The position numbers were made by a program, and so were the translations under genes. A stretch of 64,000 nucleotides of DNA from Corythucha ciliata (taxonomy: Eukaryota > Arthropoda > Insecta > Hemiptera > Tingidae), in assembly GCA_038030265.1 (NCBI GenBank), contig CM075938.1, forward strand, positions 20,499,009-20,563,008, in the 5' to 3' direction. Shown here one piece after another: positions 25,901-37,654 of this stretch; within the stretch, counting starts at the first letter, position 1; every line of letters starts with the position of its first letter. A model generated the notes under the pieces. It saw only the letters and a list, made by a program, of their open reading frames with translations, was not told the DNA's origin and searched no databases.

Positions 25901-26985
25901 CACCCATACCGAGTGGGGGGGGGGGGCTCGCCCCTGATTTCTGCCCTGACGCTGCATTCTGATGAATGGAAAATTGAATTGCCAGAGTAAAAAATAGTAA
26001 GCAATCGCAGCATCGTCGTCGTCGAAGGTCGCCTGTACTCCGTCAGCTCCTGTCCCTGTGTTATATTTAACTGAAGAAGTCCGATCGTCTTTTTAGTTAA
26101 GTTTAAGATTGATCGTCGACAAATTGTAAGACTGTCGAAAGTGAAAACCCGTCCAGACCTGGGCCTGGGTGTGATAGCCATAACTAAAATCTGATTAAAA
26201 CAAATAAAGAAAGCGATTAATTGGAATACGATTGATTTAATTTATCTATTGCTTAGATTAAAACAAACCCGTAGATTTATTGCCCTAAATGAGTCGCTCC
26301 GCTATAATTTCACGTAATATAGTAATAATTTTTAAACATTAATTTCTGTGGGTTTATATGAATCACTCTATTGCGAAACGCACCGCATAAGAGCCAATTC
26401 TATCTTCCACTATATTGTTAAGATATCAAACTTAAAGAATCGCTTCAAGTTGCGATTAATTAATTGATAAACTTCGGTGCTTCCCTTAATTAAATTATTT
26501 CTCAAATATTTTTTTAAGAATCTGGGTCATGTTGATCTTAAGGCGAAACCACTTTGGAAGAATGTTTACTTCTGTATAATTGATTTCTCTTGATATTGTG
26601 GATGTAGAATACGTGGTGATGAGGGGGACAGAGGGATTTATTTTGAGTTGAAACAAGTAAACAATGTTGTAATTTACTGCAAGCTTACTGCAAGCATATA
26701 CATAAATGTAAATTATATCGAAATGTATCACTATGTAACGATTAAAACTCCCAAAATTCAATCCCTGTACGAGACGAGTCTAAGTCTGTAGCTGTCGTCC
26801 AGCACCCCAGGGGCTCCTCAAGTCAGGGACGGATTTTGCTTTCTGCCGCCCCGAGGATAATTTAATTTTGCCGCCCCAAGTGGCTAGCATCCCCAACACC
26901 ATACTGCCTTTATCCACCACGATTTGAGGAGTCAAGCAAGAAACGAGAGAATTGTAGATTTTTAAGTATTAGAGGAAGGAAACGC
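19901..26985. other. Unassigned stretch, no gene seen
   Basis: No supported gene or RNA. The part at 20.6-21.5 kb is less homopolymer-rich and more balanced in base composition; a minus-strand open stretch at 20879-21097 starts at TTG and matches nothing I recognise. The rest carries A/T and G/C runs (for example G near 22497, 24550 and 25915, C near 24822 and 25315). A 15-bp direct repeat (aaagctgtttattat) occurs near 22740 and 22766. A sequence resembling a hAT terminus starts at about 26825 (see findings). Confidence 0.5.
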
Positions 26986-26989
26986 GTTT

Positions 26990-27907
26990 GTAGCGTTAAA
27001 ATTTTCCAGACCTTTACAATTAGCCGATATGTAGCCCTTTTCCCTCAAATTTAGCCGCGAAAATCTCCCACTTTTACCCTTTGATTAACGATTTTTCTCA
27101 ATTTCGGCCAGAATTAGCGATTTTGTCGCAAAAAAGCGATTTTTCCCAATTTCCTCCGCGAATTAACACTATTTCTCAACTTTAGCCGCGATCAGCGTTT
27201 TTACACCCCGCGAATTAACTGTATCTCAATTCGCCATGAATTGGCGTTTTCCTCATTTTTAGCTGTGAATCAGCGAGTTTTTTTTTTTTTTTTTTTTTCA
27301 TTTAATTTTTATAAGCGAATTAGCGTTTTTCTTCATTATTTAGCCGCAAATTAACGCTTTCCCTCAAAACCGTTTTACTCGAAAGCGCGAATCTGCATTG
27401 TCCTCATTATTATCCGCGAATTAGCGCTTTTTTATGCATTTCATTCGTGAATTAGCGATTTTTCTCGATTTCATTAGCGAATTGACGATTTTCCTCAATT
27501 TTAGCCACAAATAAGCGGTTTTAATTAATTTGTTTTGATTGTTCTCAATTTTAGCCATAAATCAAAGCATTTTATGTTTCATTGCCCTGAATTAACGCTT
27601 TTTCACTATTTTGCCGTGAATTTGCTATTTTCTATTATCATCGCAGCTGCAAATTTGATGATCTTCTCAGTTTTGGCTTGAATTAGCTTATTTGTCAATT
27701 CTAGCAATTCTTTTTTTAATTTTTTTCACTATTAGCTATGAATCAGCACTTTTTTTTAAATTTAGCCGCGGGCACGGCTCAATGACAGCACATTAGTGTT
27801 TTGTTTTAATTTTAGCCGTAAAATGGCGCAAATCAGCGTTTCCCCCCCCCCAATCTTGGTTTGCAAGTTGCGTTGAGTAACCGTGAATGAGCGATTTTTC
27901 GTTCCCA
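26990..27907 (-). repeat. Minisatellite family B, array 2 (inverted)
   Basis: The same family as at 6.1 kb but in opposite orientation: units read tttctcaattttagccgcg then aattagcg, about 28-31 bp long. The array contains a 20-T run (about 27280-27299). It is interrupted by the SINE and resumes at about 28330-28420. Confidence 0.85.
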
Positions 27908-27919
27908 ATTTTAACTAGT

Positions 27920-27920
<1 letters not shown>

Positions 27921-27980
<60 letters not shown>

Positions 27981-28027
27981 TAATAAATAATAATAAATAA
28001 TAATATAATAATAAATAATAAACAATA

Positions 28028-28063
<36 letters not shown>

Positions 28064-28078
28064 TAATAATAATAACAA
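27921..28078. repeat. (TAA)n microsatellite, SINE tail
   Basis: Long TAA/ATA trinucleotide array with a few slips (ataaataa, aacaat). It forms the 3' tail of the minus-strand SINE. Confidence 0.95.
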
Positions 28079-28302
28079 TGTGGTTGCTGGGTTTCGAACC
28101 CAGCAGGAGCCAAAGCCTCTTTTGGGGGCGGTCGGTGCGCGGTTTGTTGAACGCACACTGTCGGGAACGCCCACACGAAGCCGAGTGCGCCTTGTTACAG
28201 CTCGCTGTAGCCTTACAGCGAAATGGGCAACAGTTAGATTCGAACCCAGGCCCACTAGGTTGCGAAGCGAGTATTGTATCCACTACACTTTCGAGGCGCG
28301 CC
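27921..28302 (-). mobile_element. tRNA-derived SINE with (ATT)n tail
   Basis: On the minus strand the element starts at 28302 with a tRNA-like head: an A-box-like GTGTAGTGGATACAATACTC and a B box GGTTCGAATCT, spaced as in a tRNA. The loop CTTCGCA would give anticodon TCG, suggesting a tRNA-Arg ancestor, but the stems are degenerate. The body holds a 7-bp stem palindrome (28203-28220) and ends in a perfect 9-bp stem, 3-nt loop hairpin (28085-28105) that itself contains gttcgaa. The tail is a long ATT/TTA microsatellite (about 27921-28078). Flanks read attttaactagtt and attttagccagtt, a possible 13-bp target-site duplication. The element sits inside array B, whose units contain a similar phrase, so this duplication may be coincidence. 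SINEs are transcribed by Pol III and moved by LINE enzymes. Confidence 0.75.
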
Positions 28303-28329
28303 ATTTTAGCCAGTTTGACACCTAAAAAA

Positions 28330-28420
28330 ACAGGGAGTCAGCGCATTCTTTCTATTTTAGCTGCGAAGTTGACTCCAGAAGGCGTTAATTTTTCAATTTG
28401 TGCATTCAGAATAGCGCTTT
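28330..28420 (-). repeat. Minisatellite family B, remainder of array 2
   Basis: Degenerate units (ttctattttagctgcgaag, gcgttaatttttcaattt) continue the array on the far side of the SINE, showing that the SINE inserted into the array. Confidence 0.65.
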
Positions 28421-31400
28421 CGTGGGCTGGATAGTTTTATTCTTCCATTCCATTTGCGGAGCACCTGAAACGTCAGATGGCGCTAAATCGCTGTCCAACA
28501 GGATTACTTCTTTTCGCGCCGCCCCCTAAGTAATTCCTCCTGCAGAAGCCTCAATAAACGAACATCATCAGAAGCCAGTCGCTCAGTTAGATAATTTCAG
28601 TATCAGTTAATCGATTTTAAAGTCGATTGTCACTTATTCTAAACCCCGACGGCGCGGCGGCCTCATAGGTTTTGAAGTGCCTCCTTTGTAATAGCAGCCC
28701 AGTAAACATTTTTAGGTCTGATTGGCGTCTAATAGACGTCACACCTAACACCTATTTAATGTCCATTGGACTTCCAATATGCGTATATTTTGGGTCTAAA
28801 AGAAACACATCAACTGACTGAAGAACGAAATTTAAATTAACAAATATTGCTATAACGTGCTGGAACGTCGAAAAAATCATGTAAGAATAAAGGTTCAGAA
28901 CCCCTGCTATAAAATAACGAGCCCGTGGGAGAGGCGGAGACCTTTCACGCTATAGATTCTCTCATATCTGACAATGTTGTTCATCAATTTATTTCAAAGG
29001 AAAATTCAATTTTAAAAGCTTTTTACAGCGCAAACTGGAACAGGTTTTTTGCCTAAATCCATTATTTTTCTAAGGCCTTATTAGGAATTCTTCTACTACG
29101 ATCGTTAAAGCAGGCGCTTAAAACCTTCATTTACAACGTCTTCCCTGTGTATAAATATATAGATTTTTTTCTTAATTTCATTCTCGGCATTGGCATGACC
29201 GGGGGTGTGGATGGGGGAAACGTCCACCTACTTAAGAATCGTAAAAGTATATTGGTTTCTTATCTTCGCAACTTAATAGGATTCAGTTACTCGGTGAATA
29301 GCCAAAGGAAGCACACAAAAAGGATATTAGTCATCTTTTCTTTAACTGACGCAACTCTTCAGACGGCCATACTACTCACTTATTCATAAATCGTTAACTA
29401 CGTTGTAGAGAACCTGACCCCCCCCCCACCCTCCGAGTTACAAACCAGCGTCGTACCACCCATAGTTCGTGTCTTCTTGAGCCCTCTCCCTGCCCTTCTG
29501 TTCTTTAAGTGAAATTCATTGCAATCCTCGCAGGCGGTTTTCTTCCGAAATCCTCCTTCCTTATAAAGCGTCAAGCGCAATTTATTAAAACTTCATCGCA
29601 CGGAAAATTCATCATTCTCAACTTTCACCTGATGCATTGTGGTGAGCTCAAAACATAACTCCACAACCTTCACCCTTACCCATACACCCCCCCCCCTATC
29701 CAAACATTCCCGCCACGGATTTATTTGTATGCAAATTTCATTTCTTACTGTTTTCTATAAAGGTATAAAAAGTGGGAAACAAACGTTGCGAAACTTGCGC
29801 TCGATCGCGTCAAGTGTACCTCTCTTTTTTTTTTTTAACTGACAACTTGTTTGAGTAATGTTCAACTCGATTGTTGAATGGGTGAAAGCGTAGGACTGGG
29901 GACTGTCTAATAAATCCGTTTGTTCTTCATTTTACCGTATTTGTTTCTCTGTCTTCATTCATCCGGTAAATCTATGATAAATAACTCCCCTCGTTTAGCC
30001 CCTTTTTCTCTCTCTCTTTAATGAGTAAAACGTCAATTTAAAATAATAAGGGTCTTCAGTAGCGACTAAACTGTGAAAAAAACAATTTTCTATTCGTCTG
30101 ACAGGCACGAGAATAATAAAAGTGGGCGTTCCACGGAGGTGGCATATCGGGTAATGCTTCCCCACCCATCCACCGTGTTGTATAATACGTGATAAAAGGG
30201 ACTGTGATTTTGATCAATTTCGCCCTCCGGTTAAGAATAACGAGGGTGTAAAAGGATCTCCATGCGAGGTATAGAGAAACGGAGTGAGAAAGCGTGTGGG
30301 AGAGGATGTCCACCTGCCCTTTTAACCCATTAAGGCTCATCCCTTCGACCTATCACTTTCACCGTTTTTTCCCCTTTAGAGACCCACCATACGGAGGGAG
30401 AGGGGAAGTCTAATATTACGGCATTGCCCGCCGCGGGGGAGGATGACGCCGCTACACTTTCAATTTTTTTTTTTTAGGGTTCAAGGGGCGTGGAATATGA
30501 TCGTTATTTTCACTTTTCGGGTTTTTTTTAGGGATGATGAACATTCCTAAAAAAAAAATTAAAATACGCCCCGGTCACTCAGTGCATCGCTCCACAGCTT
30601 CGGACAAAGAAGCTCTCAACAGCCATAGGAAACGGCTATATAAACCCCCACTACTTTCATTACGACGAGTAAATTAACGCTTCAAGTTTGTTTTTTTTTT
30701 TTTTTAGAATTAGCCTTCAATAGGCAGTAAAAGACCATTTTATTGATGAGACGAGAAGGAGAGACGTTGTAGAAATGTGTAAATTTTAACGCCCCCCCCC
30801 CCTCTATAACCCTCTTCTTACAAATGCGTGATTCATCCCTCTTTAAACGGAAACACGGGGAAGGGGGTACTTTCATCATCGTACGCCTCTCCGTAGGAGC
30901 TCTCCCCATTTGATTTATTCCCACACGTCGTCAAAACCGAACTTACTTTCTTCCTACCGCGTTCGTAAATAAATTCATATATTCAACTAAGCAAAGGAAG
31001 AAAAAGCGCAATAATACGCGTTTCGTGAGCGTTGCATTAATTTTCCTTAGCGCATCCTCCTGTTGAAAGTTTGGATCATTTTTCAAAAAAGAAGGAGCGT
31101 TATCTATGTAAAAGTAATTTTATGTACTCTGCAAAATTTACGGGGCCCTTTTCTTACGTAGTGCGGAGTGATCCTATGTCCAAGCTGTCCTGAACACAAT
31201 TCACCGGCTGTTTCTCCAAGTCAGGGTTTCTCTATGTTCCGCGCCTATCACTTTAGTGGGTACGCTGTGGTTGCCCAAGTGGTACGCCGTCATAAAATGC
31301 ACATGCACGATGATTTTGCACTCGTCAAATGAACATTAGAATCTTATTTTCTTGGGCCCAAAATAACTAAACAAAATCAAATCTTGCCCTTTACAAATTA

Positions 31401-31438
31401 TTTGTCGCTCAGAATTTGGCAACTCACCCCTGAGAAAC
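28421..31438. other. Unassigned stretch, no gene seen
   Basis: AT-rich, with C runs near 29420, 29685 and 30793 and several T runs. No coding domain, RNA gene or clear repeat structure was seen. Confidence 0.5.
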
Positions 31439-32450
31439 TACCTTCAACAGCAAGTGCTCTTTCAACAACAAAATTTCACGCATTTGACTCTTTTAAAATC
31501 TCAATGTTGAGGAATTGGTCCTTTAAAAGAACAAACTCTTGCCTTCGGCTATTCTAAAAAAAACAAAAACATAATTTCTAATGCATGCATAAAGTAGGCT
31601 ACTACGGCTAACAACTTAATGCATGCAGTATGCATTTCCTACTAACCCTCGTAGTTTAAGCGATCTTAACAACATATAAATTCGTCTATTTGGCTTCTTC
31701 TGACAGTGAAACCAGATTTCGCGGATTGGCTCCGTAAAACCATTTTCGCGGGGTTGGCTCTCCAGTTTTTAACGCAGATAGAAGGATAATTGATGAATGG
31801 CGCAGGATTGATGATTGAAGGAGAATTGATAATTGAATGCGGAATGATGATTGATTTACTGTTGCTGATTGATATTGATGCATGGGCTTAGCCAGAGGGG
31901 GCAGGGGTGAGCAGTTTCGCTCCCCTAGACTCAAAAGCGCAGACTTAGTGGGACAGCTGCCCACCCAAAGATACCACCGGAATGTATAAATCCTTCAGGG
32001 TCACCAGTCGCCACATTTTGTTACGTTTAAGCTCACGAAAGAAATCATTTTTCGGATTTTGGTCACTGAAAACCCCTATTTCGGTTATTTTTATGCGCTA
32101 AAAATACATTTTCGCAGATCTCATCTAAAAGACAAAATCATATATGTGGAGCATCAAAACCCAAATTTTGCGAATTTTTAAACCGATTTCGCGCATTTTG
32201 CCCTAAAAAAAAAAATGTTTGGCGTGTTTGGCTCACTTAAAAACAACTGCTGAAATTTCGCTGTCTGAAAAACATCAATTTGCGGCTTTGTTTCGCAAAA
32301 GTCGTTAGTTTTCGGCGGCCGTAAAGTCAATTTTGCGGGGTTGCCTAATTCAACAATAATTTTGAAATTTTTTTTTACACCAAATAGACCATTTTCGCAA
32401 GATTAACTCACTGAAAACCAAATTTATCGGATTATATTTCTCCGAAATCT
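31439..32450 (+). repeat. Minisatellite family A, array 3 (interrupted)
   Basis: Degenerate units of about 30 bp with the 'ttttcgc(g)ggtttgg' core occur at 31439-31560, 31680-31770 and 32035-32450. Between them lie unrelated sequence and a short piece of family D in reverse orientation (about 31780-31880, 'gattgatgattgaagg'). Confidence 0.75.
31780..31885 (-). repeat. Minisatellite family D fragment (inverted)
   Basis: Repeats of ggattgatgattgaagga type, the reverse complement of the array at 36.75-37.5 kb. Confidence 0.75.
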
Positions 32451-33875
32451 AAAATCACCAGCTATAAGTGATAAAATTAGCAATTTTCTGCAAAAATTAC
32501 AATCCCGTACCAACAAGAATCGCCATTTTTGTGCTAAAACCACAATTTTGTGCTAAAATCGCTACTTTTGTGATAAAATCGCCAGTTTTAATGTAAAAGT
32601 TTTAGTTTTGAAGTAAAACCACTTAATATATGTTTAGGAAGAAATCGCTAGTTTGTAGACTAGTGAAAACATCAGTTTTATGTTAGCAGGTTTTGTGATA
32701 AAAACTTCAATTTTAGGTTGGATTGGGGGAATAACGTCAGTTTTGACGAAAAGTTGCCAGTTTCGGGACAAACGCTCCAATTGGAGAGAAATTTGTCGAG
32801 TTTAATTCGAGGGTGAAATTATCACTAGTATTGCCTTGAAATCTTCAGTTTTGACATGATAAAACTTCCGTTTTAGCGTGAAATCCTTAGTTTTGGAGGA
32901 ATTTAACTCGAAAAGTGACGATTTTAGTCCAACGCCAGAGATATCACGCCAAAGAAGACGTATTATATCAAAACGGAAGATTTTACCCTTAGTCAGTTTC
33001 TCCTAAAAACATAACATTTTTATCCCGTAACTGGTGATTTTACCACAAAACAGAAGTTTTTTAACTCAAAATTGAAGTTCCTACTTTACAACAATTACCA
33101 GAAAACTGAATTTTCACTACGAAACTGCCGTAGTTGTACGTCAAAACTGAAAATGTCACCAGAATTTTCAAGACGGAGTCGTCAGTTTTAATGTAAAATC
33201 GTATTTTTGGGGAAAATGTTATCAGTTTTGGAGTGAAATTGTCAGTTTTGGTGAAAATATCCAGTTTTGGGGTAAAATAATCACTTTTGGGGGGAATAAC
33301 CACGAGTTATAGAGTAAAATCGTCAGTTTAGGTGCATAACGTGAGTTTTTGGGATGAAATCGTAAGAATTTGAAAGTTAAAACCATCATCACGCGAAATA
33401 CACGTAGTAAAATCGTCAGTTTTAGAGTAAAATCTTCCTTTTTTCGGTTGGAACAAAGTTCTTTTCATGGTAAAGTAACCAGTTTCGTAAATTATTCCAT
33501 TTTTAAGTCAAAATGTAAAAGTTTTGGGGCAATATCGTCAGTTTTGTAGTGACACCTTTTCGAATAACACGCCAGCTTTGGCTCGAAATTATTTGTTTTG
33601 GTTTAATATCGTCTTACATGGGAGCAAATCGGCAGTATTGTGTTAAATCGTCGGTATTGTGATGAAATCGTTGGTATTTTGGTGAAATTTTCAGTTTTGT
33701 GTAAAAATCGTCAGAATTTTCAAGGCAAAGTCGTCATAGTTTCAGCGTAAAATCATCCGTTTTGGTGAAAACATCAGTTACAGTGTAAATTGTCAGCGTT
33801 GGAGTGAAATGTCCAGTTTTGGGGTGATGCCGTCAGTTTTAGGGTGAAATTGTCAGTTAAGTGGCAAAAAATGAG
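32450..33875 (+). repeat. Minisatellite family C, array 2 (largest)
   Basis: About 1.4 kb of degenerate 20-22-bp units with consensus aaatcgtcagttttggggtg. Divergence between units is high. The array joins A array 3 without an obvious spacer and ends exactly at the conserved hairpin block. Confidence 0.88.
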
Positions 33876-33957
33876 TTTTAGTGCATTTCATTCTGAAAAT
33901 GCACTATTGGTCTAGTCGTGATGGTGGCAAACATGGGTCATGTCATGTTTTTTTCAC
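33876..33957 (+). repeat. Conserved hairpin block, copy 1
   Basis: The block starts ttttagtgcattt and has a 9-bp stem (agtgcattt ... aaatgcact, 33880-33905). It continues with attggtct-gtcgtgatgg and caaacatgggtcatg-catg. A second copy in the same orientation lies at 55782-55864. The stem is identical in both while the loop differs in length and sequence. It may be the terminus of an element associated with minisatellites. Confidence 0.85.
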
Positions 33958-33999
33958 GTTTCAGAACCTCTAGAACACGAATTCAGTGATTTCCGGAAT

Positions 34000-34470
34000 T
34001 CATATATATGTCGCATCACTCCACTTCATGAAATGGATGTCCGTTTCACGAAGTGGCTCCACTTTCCGTAATTTCAAAAAATTCCGTCATCTGGACAAAA
34101 AAACATCCATTTCTTGAAAAGGAAATCGCGTTTGTCCAGTTGTCGAAATTAAGCTTTCTTACTGCAAGTGGATGCACAACGTCATTTTTTAGCGGGTTTT
34201 TGAGTGCTCAGTAAAATAACCTTTTTAAATAAAAAAAAAAAATTGTTTCAGCGCCTGAGATTCCTCACTCATCCATTACACAAAACGGATAATGTTGTTG
34301 CATCCACTTGTAGTATGGAAGCTTGATTTCAGCAACTGGACAAACACGATTTCCTTTTCAAGAAATGGACAATTTTTTTGTCCAGATGTCGTAATTTTTT
34401 GAAGTTACGGCATGTGGAACCACTTCGTGAAATGGACAATTACTCGACATGGATACGACATAAATATTTC
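34000..34470. mobile_element. Long-armed foldback (MITE-like) element 1
   Basis: The left arm (about 34005-34180) and the right arm (about 34288-34465) are imperfect reverse complements over most of their length. Shared blocks include tccgtttcacgaagtgg, aaaaaattccg/acgtcat, ttcttgaaaaggaaatcg, tttgtccagttg and caagtggatgca. The loop is about 105 bp and AT-rich. No open reading frame is present, so the element is non-autonomous. The outer ends carry the phrase 'atgtcg(c/t)at'. No target-site duplication was convincingly seen. Confidence 0.88.
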
Positions 34471-35108
34471 TTTTTATATATATTTATTGATTTATATATG
34501 TATATGACCGTTTTCTTGTTAGCACGACAACTCTCGTAGAAGTTAATTTAGTGGAACGCGCTTTGGCACAAAAATCAGTAGTCATAAGACCCCGGTCGGT
34601 ATTGTATTTGGGCCAAATCGGTCGAGTTGGAGGGGGGGAAATAGGGGTTGAAATGGTCAAAAATTCACTATAAATCACCAGTTGATTCTAGAAGCATCAT
34701 ATTCTGTATGTATACACCATATTAGAGTAGCCTTTGATTCCCATTTTAATTTTTTGAAAAAGTCAAGGTGGTGGGGGTGGTCCTCCCGGCGTTGAACTTC
34801 ACTAGTTCATCTTAGCGCTTTAAAATTCGACTCAATAATTTAACGTAACAAAAGCCCTGGGTTCCATTGAGATTTTGATGGGGGGGGGGGGGTAAAATAG
34901 GGGAGGGAATTTCAAAAAATCGCTTAAATTCACCCCCTTGGGAAACAATCGAAACTTTTTGACATTTTTGAAGAGAGGGTGGTGAAAATAGCGGAAGAAG
35001 TTCGGCTTAATGAAACAAATTATGGTATCCAAATTATTACTTCTGGGACGGCTTACGGTATCCGTATACAGAATGAAATGCACTCTTTCCGACCGCCAGC
35101 TGCCGGAG
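34471..35108. other. Unassigned stretch between foldback 1 and array C3
   Basis: Holds a 13-G run (34880-34892). It has no recognisable coding potential. Confidence 0.5.
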
Positions 35109-35950
35109 CGAAATTTTTTTTATGAAACCGTTAATTTGGGGTTAAAACCGAAAGTTTTAGGTAATATGTCCAGTTTTTGGAGTAAAACCATCGGAAAAAC
35201 ACTTCAGGTTTACAGTAAGATTTTAAAAAGTTCTAGAGTAAAATCTTTTATTTCCAGGTTAAAAAAAAGGCAGTTTAGTTGTAAAATAAACAGTTTTGGA
35301 GTGAAATATTCATTTTCAAGGTAAAAATGCCAAATGTTTCAGGGTAAAATCACCAGTTTTGTTGTGACATCTCTACATTTGGGGTAACACATCAGCTTTG
35401 GCGTGAAATCGTTTGTTTTGGTGTATAATATCGTCTTGTATTGGAACGAATCGTCAGTATTGTGTTGAAATCGTCAGTTATGTGTTGAAATCATCAGAGT
35501 TTTCAAGACGGAGCCACCAGTTTTGGAGTAAAATTTCCAGTTTCAGGGTAAAATAGTCAGTTTTATAAGTGGACAACGTGATTTTCGCGTGAAAATCGCC
35601 AGTTGTGTTGTGAAAACTTCAAAACTTTGGTTTTGGGGTAACACTTCGGCTTTTGAATGAAATTGTCTGTTTCAGAATAAAATATTCAGTTTAAGAGTAA
35701 ATTTTCAGTTTTCGGTTTTAAAAAAGTGTCAGTTTTTAACGTCTCTCAGGCAAGAAGTTGAAAATTCGGACACCCTGTATCGGAGGGCTAAGCCCTTCCT
35801 ACAAGTATCAATATTTCTGGGGAAAACATTGTCAGTTTTTTGACAGAAAATCCTAAATAGAAGGCTACAACGATAGTTTACAATCGGAAATGTTAGTTTT
35901 TGACGGATTCTTACGCTTTTTGTGACAAATCAGATTCTGGGGAACAATTT
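35109..35950 (+). repeat. Minisatellite family C, array 3
   Basis: Degenerate 20-22-bp units (gtcagttttggngtnaaat) in the same orientation as array 2. Between the two arrays lie the hairpin block and foldback 1, which may have been inserted into one original array. Confidence 0.85.
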
Positions 35951-36105
35951 GACGATTTAACGCGCCTATATCTGAATGGACGAACTACCAGTTCTCTTGC
36001 TGGGGGTCTTTGGTGCATCTGACATATTCTGCCCATTCCTAGACCTATGCTGGCTACGAGCTGGAGTAATTAATGTAAAAATAAAAAATAAAAGTAAATA
36101 AAAGC

Positions 36106-36427
36106 CCTCCGATGCCTTAAATGACCGGCCTCCTAGTGCATGTGTAAAAAGTAAACAAGACAACTTCATGGTCATACCAATTTTTCTGTGCTTCGAACAC
36201 CTGATGGTTTCTTGCTAGCTGAAGGGAACATGAGGGCGCGAATTTCATTAAAAATAAAAATAAAATAGAATAAATAAAACTCTCACGTCTATGTTCCCTT
36301 TTTTAATCAGCAAAAAATCAGCAAGGGTTCGAATCACTGAAAAAATTAAAACAACCATGGAAGTTCTCTTGTTTATTGTAATAGGCCGTGTGTGTTGTAA
36401 TAGGCCGGTCATTTAAGACATCGGAGG
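36106..36427. mobile_element. Foldback (MITE-like) element 2
   Basis: Terminal inverted repeats at 36106-36131 and 36402-36427 match at 25 of 26 positions (cctccgatgccttaaatgac on the left). The complementarity continues inward: taaacaag-caactt with its mirror, tttttc-gtg-ttcgaac with its mirror, and gggaacat near the centre. Almost the whole 322 bp can therefore fold into one imperfect hairpin. Both arms contain a ttcgaa core. It has no coding capacity. Confidence 0.85.
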
Positions 36428-36745
36428 CCACAAACAAATGAACATCGTCGTTGAGACAGGTTCCAGTGTAGTTTATTGCCAAGTTGGCAGCTTCAAAAGA
36501 CCTGTGCTAACTTTAGGATGTTAAAAAAACGTTGAAATTTGAGGTCATTTTTCAGCATTGGGCTTATATCTTCCAATCTATGCATCATACGGTGAACATT
36601 GCCCTGCGCACGTTTTAATGATGCGAGATCTCCTCGACTGAAGGGCAAAGACATGTGCTGCTCGACACCTGCTCCACCCCTTCTTCTTTTCTGCTATTTC
36701 GATGTGCTGTATCTCGGAATCTGATTGATAAATTATTAACCCGTA
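36428..36745. other. Unassigned stretch
   Basis: Sequence between foldback 2 and minisatellite D. Nothing recognisable. Confidence 0.5.
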
Positions 36746-37500
36746 GCCCTCAACGACTCATCATTAATCCTCCTTCAATCATCGATTCTCCCTCAAACAT
36801 CACTCCTCCTCCAATCATCAGTCCCAGAATCTTTTATTTTCCTGCGATCAGCAATCAGCCTTTCTTCAATCATCAATCCTCCTTTAATCTTCAATCATCA
36901 ATCACCCTTCAAACTTGGCTCCTCTTTCATTTCAATTGGTTTTTTCTTATTCTTAAAAATATTCAAAATCACCCCTCAATCATCAATCCAAAATATCAAC
37001 CTTCAATAACGAACTCTCCATCATCAAATCTTGATGATCAACTCATAATCGTCAACCCATCAACAACCTCAGCCCTTTACGACCGATCATTAATCTTTGA
37101 TTATCAATCGCATGGGTCGCTATATCAATTACTGGTTACGAAATTTGATGAACTTATTTCGGATAATTAGCTACCACGAATATTTGATGACAGAACAGAT
37201 GATTTTGACTTGTTTTATTTTTAACCTGAAATTCGACAAGGGATTTTGGCTTCTGCGATTAATTATCATCCTCGTTCAATCGTCAATCCTGTTCCAATCG
37301 CCAATCATCAATCACCCTTCAATCTTCAATCGTCCTTTAATCATCAGTTGTCCGGCATTCATCAATCATTCTTCAATCATCCATCCTCATGGTCTTTCAA
37401 TCCTCAATATTCAATAATTCATTGCATGTATAAAATCAACCCTCAATCGTCAATCCAAAACATCAACCTTACATCATCAATCATCAACCTTTAATAATGA
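36746..37500 (+). repeat. Minisatellite family D
   Basis: About 750 bp built from short phrases such as tcaatcatcaatcctcctt, giving a variable 11-14-bp rhythm. The middle (about 37080-37250) is interrupted by less repetitive sequence. Open frames here are a by-product of the repeat and are not genes. Confidence 0.85.
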
Positions 37501-37588
37501 ACTCTTCATCGAATGAGCTCTTAGGGCCGTAATCAGAGACATTCATTAAATTTAATATCTTCTTGAAGCGTTCGAAGCAGATGTAACA

Positions 37589-37650
37589 ATAGGTCTATTC
37601 GTTTGTCGTCCTGGACTACACCGAGCAGCACGAGCTCGAATAGACCTAAT
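37589..37650. repeat. Stem-loop with 12-bp stem
   Basis: taggtctattcg (37590-37601) pairs with cgaatagaccta (37637-37648) around a 35-nt loop that contains the palindrome cgagctcg at its edge. No element was identified. Confidence 0.75.
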
Positions 37651-37654
37651 GACA

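Noticed and set aside
27911..28304. Open frames rich in poly-Ile or poly-Tyr
   Set aside because: They are translations of the TAA/ATA microsatellite tail of the SINE and its tRNA-like head, not genes.
36655..37494. Long plus-strand open frames rich in Ser, Pro, Ile and Asn
   Set aside because: They are by-products of minisatellite D, whose short units lack stops in one frame.
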